Made by a program: the position numbers and the translations under genes
NCBI GenBank assembly: GCA_017379255.1
Contig: JAFNWZ010000227.1
Coordinates: 1 to 7,400, forward strand
Source of the DNA: Akkermansia sp.
Lineage (GTDB): Bacteria; Verrucomicrobiota; Verrucomicrobiia; Verrucomicrobiales; Akkermansiaceae
DNA length: 7,400 bases
Direction: 5' to 3'
The notes under the pieces: model-generated
Seen by the model: only the letters and a program-made list of their open reading frames with translations
Database searches by the model: none
What the model was told of the DNA's origin: nothing
In this document: piece after piece, positions 1 to 7,100 of the stretch
Layout of the letters: every line of letters begins with the position of its first letter
Position numbering within the stretch: position 1 is the first letter of the stretch

Positions 1-2
1 AA

Positions 3-686
3 GCAGCCTGCAGGATAGATGACGCAGGGTTTGTTCCGTGTGCAATACAATGGTGGCTGGGTGGTGATTATCAAGGCATAACCGGCCTTGATGACGATGA
101 TAACAATGACCGAGCCGTTTACGCGATATACTCAGATGAGGAATTCCCACAACCTATCGCTATCACTACTGACATCGATACATTCGGTGGATATTATTGG
201 GACCTCATCTCTACTGTTAACAGCGACAAGCTAGAGTCCATGGGGAACTTCCTCCTATATGACGGACCGGAGTTAACCGGAGCATTCGTCACACTGGAGC
301 AAATACAGGCGGGCTTAGCAGCCGGCGCCCCTCTTTCTCTGGGGATTGGAGACACTAACGAAGAACTGTTCCACTCAATTACTCTTTGGGGAATTGAATA
401 TGATGAAAAAGGGCTGCAATCCATCTGGATAACGGATTCCGATGACTATAAAACTCAACTGCTTGAGGTTGACGTAATGTATAAGGAGGAGGATCCATTG
501 ACGCTTTATCTGGACCTATACAGCGATGACCCCAAATATGGAGACGTCTACATCTACTCTAGCAGCTATGTAAATGTGGCAGAAAGCAACACATGGAATC
601 TGACCCCGGTCATCCCTGAGCCTGCTACGACAACCCTCTCCCTACTCGCCCTGAGCGCACTGGCCGCACGCCGCCGCAGGAAATAG
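3..686 (+). CDS. IdeS/Mac-like (C66) cysteine endopeptidase with PEP-CTERM signal, 5'-partial
   Basis: The frame is open from base 3 to the TAG at 684-686, giving 227 visible residues; the start lies upstream. The ATG at 240 is internal, since homologous-looking sequence continues before it. The segment TFGGYYWDLIS (180-212) resembles the GGIFDAVFTRGD region of streptococcal IdeS. A helix LEQIQAGLAAGAPLSLGI follows (294-347), then HSITLWGIEYDEKGLQ and ITDSDD (372-446), matching the IdeS block NHVINLWGADFDSNG...VTDSD. By that comparison the His at 372-374 and the Asps at 435-437 and 441-443 are the catalytic and supporting residues. The catalytic Cys should lie before the window. Known family members cleave the IgG hinge; the substrate here is unknown. 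An acidic loop (GLDDDDNND, 84-110) precedes the conserved part. The protein is probably exported and retained at the envelope through its PEP-CTERM tail. The coding call is firm; the family assignment rests on remembered motifs without an alignment search. Confidence 0.75.
   Translation, partial: AACRIDDAGFVPCAIQWWLGGDYQGITGLDDDDNNDRAVYAIYSDEEFPQPIAITTDIDTFGGYYWDLISTVNSDKLESMGNFLLYDGPELTGAFVTLEQIQAGLAAGAPLSLGIGDTNEELFHSITLWGIEYDEKGLQSIWITDSDDYKTQLLEVDVMYKEEDPLTLYLDLYSDDPKYGDVYIYSSSYVNVAESNTWNLTPVIPEPATTTLSLLALSALAARRRRK
615..683 (+). other. PEP-CTERM envelope sorting signal
   Basis: The last 23 residues of the first protein begin with Pro-Glu-Pro at 615-623, continue with a hydrophobic stretch (TLSLLALSALAA), and end in RRRRK directly before the stop. 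This three-part layout is the PEP-CTERM domain recognised by exosortase-type transpeptidases in Gram-negative bacteria. The sequence around it resembles the versions found many times per genome in Akkermansia. It implies Sec export and processing at the inner membrane. The exosortase gene is not in this window. Confidence 0.88.
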
Positions 687-721
687 GCTCCAGGCGTTCA
701 GATTCGCAGATATTACCACAA

Positions 722-855
722 GCGTCCCGAGGTTTCCCGGCTCATAAGGCGAAAGCCCGATGAGAACAGAAACTAACAGGGACGCACCGGGGGCATTTTG
801 CTCAGGCTCAGTCGCGATTTTGCCGCCCATGATGTACGGGACTAAAGACCCGTGC
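722..855. other. Structured intergenic element with three stem-loops, unassigned
   Basis: Three consecutive foldable units were found by eye. Unit one has an outer 7-bp stem, GCGTCCC (722-728) with GGGACGC (779-785), enclosing CTCAT (741-745) with ATGAG (760-764). That inner stem is capped by a GGC-GAAA-GCC hairpin (748-757) with a GNRA-type tetraloop. Unit two pairs GGGGGCA (789-795) with TGCCGCCC (821-828), leaving one bulged G. Unit three pairs 834-840 with 849-855 around an eight-base loop and includes one G-U pair. No unit ends in a T-run, so none is a standard intrinsic terminator. It could be a cis-regulatory RNA, a small RNA, a palindromic repeat or an element remnant. It matches no riboswitch class I can recall, and the strand is unresolved. 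Confidence 0.4.
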
Positions 856-917
856 TCCGATGAAACTGCCCTGCAATCTCGCATTTATTAATCTGGCACC
901 ATGTTTTATCTCGGTAA

Positions 918-938
918 AATTAATTTCTCCGATTAATT
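918..938. repeat. AT-rich perfect inverted repeat
   Basis: AATTAAT (918-924) and ATTAATT (932-938) are exact reverse complements separated by seven bases. The element sits about 120 bases before the start of the giant gene and upstream of the putative promoter. A dyad of this size and placement could be a transcription-factor operator. The 7-bp arms contain only A and T, so chance occurrence in AT-rich spacer is possible. Confidence 0.45.
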
Positions 939-943
939 GCACC

Positions 944-960
944 ATCGCGCAACACGCGAT
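944..960. repeat. GC-rich perfect inverted repeat
   Basis: ATCGCG (944-949) and CGCGAT (955-960) are exact reverse complements around CAACA. The element starts six bases after the AT-rich dyad and lies just before the weak promoter hexamers. It may be a second operator half or a small hairpin. With 6-bp arms the evidence is only suggestive. Confidence 0.4.
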
Positions 961-982
961 AAAATGCGTCATTTGGACAAGA

Positions 983-1010
983 TTTGCTTGACGCCCTCCC
1001 CTGTTATGAT
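983..1010 (+). promoter_or_regulatory. Possible sigma70-like promoter for the giant surface-protein gene
   Basis: TATGAT at 1005-1010 is a good -10 hexamer (five of six to TATAAT). The best-spaced -35 is poor: TTTGCT at 983-988, 16 bases upstream. A better -35, TTGACG at 988-993, is only 11 bases from TATGAT; it would instead pair with TAGAAC at 1010-1015 at 16-base spacing. A start near 1017 would give a leader of about 42 bases. The region is the only plausible promoter close to the gene, but the match is weak. Confidence 0.3.
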
Positions 1011-1015
1011 AGAAC

Positions 1016-1058
1016 TAAGACATTATCTTTTAGTTGCTTATTCTCTCACTTTTTCGTC
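1016..1058 (+). promoter_or_regulatory. Pyrimidine-rich leader without a Shine-Dalgarno sequence
   Basis: The bases before the ATG at 1059 are T- and C-rich (for example TTCTCTCACTTTTTCGTC, 1041-1058). They contain no purine run resembling GGAGG in the usual 5-12 base window. The signal peptide that starts exactly at 1059 makes this start secure all the same. Translation may rely on an unstructured leader and ribosomal protein S1-type binding, which is an inference. Confidence 0.4.
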
Positions 1059-1148
1059 ATGAAACTTCATCTGCCTCTTCGTTTGCGCTATTCGCTCCTG
1101 ACCCTTCTGGGCGCAAGCGTTCCCAGTTTTTCCACATCTGCCTTTGCA
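1059..1148 (+). other. Sec signal peptide of the giant protein
   Basis: The first 30 residues show a basic n-region (MKLHLPLRLR), a hydrophobic core (YSLLTLLGASVPSF) and a small-residue cleavage site ending A-F-A before ENIT. This is a standard signal peptidase I layout with no lipobox Cys. It fixes the translation start at 1059 and shows that the protein is exported from the cytoplasm. Confidence 0.88.
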
Positions 1149-4100
1149 GAGAATATAACCGTTAACTCCGGCGACACGCAAAAGGTCACGGCAATCAATG
1201 ATGGCGACGTCACACTTGAGGAAAATGCCACTCTGAGGGTAGTTGATGAAACCCGCGTCATAAACGGAGGTGGCAAGCAGTGGCTGCTTCATGAGACCGA
1301 GGCAATAATCGGAACGTTGACTCTTGCCAACGGCTCAGTGGTAGATAGTCGCGGGACAGAGCCCGTCGCGGGAATAGTCGCCGGGTCTACCTTGACTGAT
1401 TTTGAGATAGACACCATCAACCTGCTAGCCGGTGCTTCCAGCAGCATCTACGGCAAAAACATCGTCCTGGGCGACATCGTGAAGGCAGAGGGGGACACCT
1501 CCTCCCTGACTATCACTTCATACGGGAACATCATTTTCAATGACGCCAGCGTTTCCGACGGCGTACAGCTGCATCTGAAGGGCAATTTGAGCCTGACCAG
1601 TGATTCTACAAATAGCGGCAGTCTGCTAACAGAGAACCTGACCCACAGCGGCAATGCAAGCCTGACAGGCACCGGCGCCCTGACAGTCACCGGCACAACA
1701 ACACTGAACGGAAGCACCTTGACCATAGCCAACAGCCAGCAGATTAACCTGAATACAGTGACTGGCACAGGCGGGATGGAGCTGGGCGATAATGTGCTGG
1801 CTGATGGGGCAGCTGACACCTACGTATCTATCAAAGGCCTGAGTGGTGGAACCGTATATATCCAGAAGGACGCCACACTGGAGCTGGCCGATGGAGCTGT
1901 TGTGGGTAGTACTCTTGTGGTGAATGGCAACCTGCTGGGCACAAGCCTCAAGCTAACCGAGGACGGCAAGATCAGCCTGTATGGAGGTATGAAAGCTGCC
2001 CAGGTTGACATGAATACCGGTTCCCAGCTGGTATGGTTTACCTCCGGCTCGTTGCAATCGGCGATTGTGAGCGGGGATGGCGATGCGCAAGTGGTTGAAC
2101 CTGCACTCATCAGCATGAATAGTGGTTCTGTTCTGGCTTTCCTGAAAGAGACAGGTACTAACCCTATCACCGTTACCCTGAACGCGGATGTGAAAAGCCA
2201 TGGCAGAATCGTCATTGGCGGTAGGCATCAGACACCAACCGGCGAGTCTCCCCACGCTAAGGCCTATGTCACCATCAAGGGTGTTCTGCAGGCCGGCGAT
2301 GCGAATTCAAACGAGGAATATAGCGGCTTTTATCTGAATAATCTCTGCTCCCTGACTGTCGGCACGGGTGATTGGACAAAAGGCCAGGATAGCCTGGATC
2401 TCTACGGTAATTCCTATATTGATGAAACCGGAACCCTGACGATGAAGTACGGCCGCCTGAAGCTGAACGAAGGCGCCAGTCTGAGTATTGCCGGTACTTT
2501 CAACTTCCAGACGCTGGGAGAGGCTGATGTCGATGCATTCCATCGCTGCGTTTACCTCGGCAATGGGGCAGAATTAGTCATCGACTCGGAAAATGTCCAG
2601 TCGTTTAAATCGGTGGATGGCACTGGTAAATTGGTACTGGACTTCAGTGCCATGGGGGCATTTGAGATTGATGAGAATTTTACCGGTACGTTTGACCTCA
2701 CATATGGCAGTGACCTGACGGTGGGTGGCACTACAACGCTGACCGGTGATTCCTACGGCAAGTCTTCCAATAACTACAAAGGATATGGCAACAGTGTACT
2801 GACCACCGAAACCCTGACGCACCAGAGCGACGTCGTGCTGTCTAAAACGGAGGTGCATGCGAAGAACACAGTTCTGGCTGACGGCAAGACTTTCACCCTG
2901 AAGAGCGGCGAAGTTTTGCAACTGGGCGATATAAGCGGCACCGGTACGCTTGAATTGTTAAAAGACGGCAGCGGTACTACCACGAATGCCCAGGCTACGT
3001 CTGTCAGCGGTTCACATGTGATGGTGGGCGATAATTCAACCTTTACCCTCAGTGGCGATGCCGGTAAGGAAAGTCAGTTTTCGGTGAGTTACAGCAATGG
3101 CGGTACCGGTACGGTGGTGCTGGGTGATGGCGAGCTGACGGGAGCGGGCGAACATGACACCCTTGTGTCTTCCGCCTCGTTCAACATCTATGCATTGGAA
3201 GTGAAGAGCGATGCCTGCTTGAAGGTGAGCTCTATCGGCAATATCACTTCTCTTACGGTGGCAGAAGGCGGCAATTTCTCCATGTCCGATGGCACGGCGT
3301 TTACTCTAGGAACCGTAACCAATGGCGGTACCATTGTGCTGGGTAACGGCGAGCTTACCGATGAAAAAATTGACACCGTGGTCACGATGACGGCTATTTC
3401 GGAAATCGGACAGCTGCAGGTGATGAAGGATGCAAGCCTGAAGCTGGATGACGGAAGCAACCTCAAGGGCACTATCCTCAATGATGGTGCCATCAGCTGC
3501 ACGACGATTACCGCAGCTCAGAACCTGACCCTGAGCGGTACCGGCAGCCTGGATGCAGACTCGCTGACGCTCAACGAGGGTATCACGGTCGGCCTCAATG
3601 GCACCGCAACCATCGACCATTTTGTCAACAGCGGTATCCTGAAGCTGGGGGATGGCGAGCTTACCGATGGTAAGCGCGATACTGTGTTGGATTTGTCGGG
3701 CGCTTCTGCTCCCTATACCATTCAGAGCGGAACATTGCAGATTGGACGCGATGCTGCCCTGATAACCGGAGCAGACAACGCATTGGTCATCTCGAGCAGT
3801 TCGACTATTGCCGGCGGCCTGGATGCAGGTGAAATCCAACTGTCTGAGGGTGTCACCCTGACGATACAGGACAGCACAGATGTTGCGGTTGGCAAGATGG
3901 CCAGCAAGACGGACGGAACGGATACCTATCTGGTGCTGGGTAGCGGCGCCGCTGTAGAAAATGGTCAATACACCACCAAGGTTAAGATTGACGAGATAGG
4001 GGATGTCAAGCTAACCGTGAAACGCGATGTCGAGCTTGTCACCTCCAAGCTTACGCTGAAGGGTGAATTGAATAATGCCGGTTACATCAACGGTTCGGAT

Positions 4101-7100
4101 GAGGGTATTTTGCTCTTTACTCAGGATGCAACCCTTACAGGCTCGGGACGCGTGCATTTTGCCGAAACTCAACTGCATCCCTCTGTAACACTGACCGTTA
4201 AAAATATCACCGATGCACATCTGGGCAAAGTTTACGGCCCGACCAATAATTATGGAAAGCTGGTGCTGGGTGATGGCGAGTCCGAGGGAGGCTTCGATAC
4301 CATCGTGTCAGCTGATTCGGTGGAGGCTTATTTCCTCACCGTGAACAGCGATGCCAAGCTGACTACCGGGACACTCTTCTTACAAAGCGACACCTCATTC
4401 ACCATCAACGGCTCCGTGGAGACGGACTCCATTGCTACCTGGTTTGGTTATGGTGGCCAGCTGGGGCTGGATGCATCGTTCTTCGAGAAAGTCAAGGTGA
4501 ACAAGGGTGTTAAGTTGCAAGACGGGAATCCTGTAACTCTGAAGAATGTCGCCCTCAATTTCGAATCGGTGGATCAGGTAGACAAAGAAATATCCTGGGG
4601 CTCCCTGACGCTGGGCGATGGGGCGCTGACGGATGGTAAGAAAGATACAACGCTTTCCGTGAGCAGCGTTTTTGAAACCGGAGTACGCGTTAACTCGGAT
4701 GCGGCCCTGACCATCACGGCAGATACAGCCAAGTTCAAGGGCAGTACAGTAAATGGTTCTCTGTCGGTCGTAAACCTGTATCTTTACGATAACTCCACCA
4801 TGAGAGTCTATGGAGAGCTGGATCTTTCCGGCAATACCACGCTGGGCAATGGCTCAAAACTTGTGCTGACCAGCAGCACACCGACAAATCTGGGCGTGGT
4901 GAGCGGCGCGGGTACACTGGAGCTGGGCGATGGTCAAGGTGCTGCCACTTCGGCAACAGCTTCTTCCTTCGAGGGCATGCTGGATATCAAGAGCGATGGT
5001 ACGCTGACATCCGCGGGCGCTGCTGTGCTGATTGGTAAGTCTTCCATCAACGGTAATCTGAAGGCTACGGACTTGATTCTCAACGAAGGCGTCAGCCTGA
5101 GCGGTGCTGGCTATCTGGAGCTCAGCGGTAACATTTCCATGGAAACAGGCTCCGTGCTTGAGCTGACCGGTGGCAGCGCGATGAAGTTTAATGCTGTGGG
5201 GAACAACGGTACGCTCATTCTGGGCGATGGCGATGCAACGACCACCACGACAGTTGAGGCTGGTTCCTTTGAGGGTGTGCTTAACATCATGAGCGATGCT
5301 GACCTGACAATTACAGGTTCCACCCTGCTGAAGGGCAATTCCACCAGCGATGGCAGCCTGACCACGGCCAATCTGAGCCTGAACGAGGGTGTTGCCCTGA
5401 GTGGTGCCGGTGCGGTGAATGTCAGCGGTACAACCTCCATGGCCGATGGCGCTTCCATGACACTTACAGGTGGCCACTCGATGAACCTGGGCGCTGTGAC
5501 CGGTTCGGGCACGCTGTCGCTGGGCGATGGCCAGAGCGAAGACTCTGCTGACACGGTGGTAACCATTTCCTCCTTCGAGGGCACCCTGCACACGCAGGGA
5601 GATGTGAGCCTGACGGTTGGCGGTACTACGCTGCTGAAGGGTAATTCCACCAGCAATGGTAGCCTGACCACGGCCAATCTGAGTCTCAACGAGGGAGTTG
5701 CCCTGAGTGGTGCCGGTGCGGTGAATGTCAGCGGCACAACCTCCATGGGTACCGGAGCTTCGATGGAGCTCACCGGCGGCAACGAGTCGAATCTGGGCAA
5801 TGTAACTGGTACGGGTACGCTGATTCTGGGTGATGGTGATGCCGATACCGCCACAACGGCCAAAGCTGCATCCTTCGAGGGTATGCTGGACATCAAGAGC
5901 GATGCTTCGCTGGTGGTGGCAGATACAACTACCCTGGTGGGGGCCAGCATCACAGATGGTGACTCGACTCTGCTGGTGACCGATTCCGCTGTTGCCGGTA
6001 GTCTGAAAACTACTGATCTGGTTATCGATAACCAGGTCAACCTGAATTGCTCCGGCTCGCTCGTGGTGAAGAATGCAACCACGCTGAACGAAAACCGCAC
6101 GCTCACCATCTGGGGAGGCGAAAATATCAGCCTGGGGGCTGTCAGCGGTACTGGCGGAAGCTCGGTGACACTTGGAGATATTGGCTGCGAGGCCACGGCT
6201 GCTACGGCAGCTTCGTTCGATTGTTCCCGTCTGTCGCTTGCGGGCAATACCACCTTTACTGTTGCCGGCAACTTTACGGCTCAGGAAGTGGACATGGGCC
6301 CGGATGCCGGTGCTACGCTTCACGTGCAGAACGGTACGTTTACTGTCGATAAGATTGGCAACGATTATGGCGTGCAGACGGGTACGCTGATTCTGGGCGA
6401 TGGCATCCGTGGCGAAAATGGCCGCGATATGTCGGCCACGGCCAGCACTCTGGTGCTTTCTGCGCTGGAACTCAAGGGCGATGCCTACTTGTCCATGACA
6501 GGCGCCGATGAGTTCAGAACCAAGTCTCTCGCCATGGAGAAGGGGGCGCTCCTGACCTTGAATTGCGCTGTTCCGGTGGAGCTGGGTGCAGTAACCGGTT
6601 CCGGTTATCTGATTCTGGGTGAATCGACCCAGGCCTCTGCCAGCAGCTTCTCAGGGCAGTTGGAGCTCGGCAATAAGGCTTCTCTGGTGGTAAGCACCGC
6701 TTCGGAAGAAGCCCCCACGCTGCTGAAGGGCGAATCCATCATTTCCGGCACCATGAAGACTACGCATCTGGCGCTGGATGAAGGTGCCAAGCTTAGTTTC
6801 TCCGGCAAGCTCTCTTCCTCCGACAAGCAGACAAATACAATTCAGAAAGTAACCCTTGGCAAAGGCTCCACCCTGTCGCATTATGGCACCCTGTCGACAA
6901 GATTCCTGCATCTTTCAGAGAAATCCCGCATGACCAGTTCCGGCTATCTGCTGGAAGTGAACGGAATTACGATTGAATCAGGTGCCAGACTGGAGCTGAC
7001 AAACACCAAGAAGCCGGATGGCTATGTGGTAGCAGGTTATTCTCCTGACACACTGGCCGTGAGTACTATCTCTGGCCGTGGCGCTCTGATTATGTGCAGT

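Larger units (their letters stand above)
1467..6899 (+). repeat. Degenerate tandem protein-module array (L-G-D-G modules)
   Basis: L-G-D-G-type anchors start at 1467, 1782, 3120, 3339, 3645, 3936, 4266, 4611, 4923, 5220, 5520, 5826, 6171, 6393 and 6615. Spacings from 3120 onward are 219, 306, 291, 330, 345, 312, 297, 300, 306, 345, 222 and 222 bases. That is one class of 73-74 residues and one of 97-115. Between 1782 and 3120 the anchors are weak (IGG at 2214, LVLD near 2634, LELLKDG near 2949). The other blocks persist there: LTVGGTTTLTG near 2724 and VLTTETLT near 2799 match the later LTVGGTTLLKG and SLTTANLS. The array therefore spans nearly the whole visible mature protein and is oldest-looking at both ends. 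Confidence 0.8.

Noticed and set aside
240..242. ATG at 240 as the true start of the first gene.
   Set aside because: The frame stays open to base 3, and the upstream residues (GGYYWDLIS, WWLGGDYQG) fit the same protease family. The ATG has no signal peptide after it, which an exported PEP-CTERM protein needs.
483..500. A strong internal Shine-Dalgarno-like run (AAGGAGGAGG) five bases before an in-frame TTG at 498.
   Set aside because: The purine run encodes Lys-Glu-Glu-Asp within a continuous conserved domain. A 62-residue product would lack the protease core and a signal peptide. Coding constraint explains it.
760..774. Hammerhead-ribozyme-like string (CGATGAG followed by GAAAC).
   Set aside because: The conserved CUGAUGAG core is not intact, and there is no stem II between the two core strands, so a hammerhead fold is not supported.
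779..785. GGGACGC resembling part of the c-di-GMP-I (GEMM) riboswitch.
   Set aside because: The rest of the GEMM consensus, including the two conserved hairpins and the tetraloop receptor, could not be found. The heptamer is better explained as an arm of the outer stem.
642..884. An 80-codon minus-strand frame overlapping the first gene's 3' end and the structured element.
   Set aside because: It runs antisense through the PEP-CTERM coding region and the stem-loops and shows no recognisable domain. Absence of stops over structured DNA is a simpler explanation.
4854..6323. A 489-codon open frame on the minus strand, with a second of 386 codons in another minus frame at 5111-6271.
   Set aside because: Both lie wholly inside the giant plus-strand gene. 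They arise because the repeats avoid TTA, CTA and TCA, which would read as stops in the antisense frames. The plus-strand frame has a signal peptide and coherent modules; the antisense products look like composition artefacts.
6047..6390. Plus-strand frames of 101 and 72 codons inside the giant gene.
   Set aside because: They are out of frame with the main coding sequence, have no plausible start context and no domain, and are fully overlapped by the longer frame.
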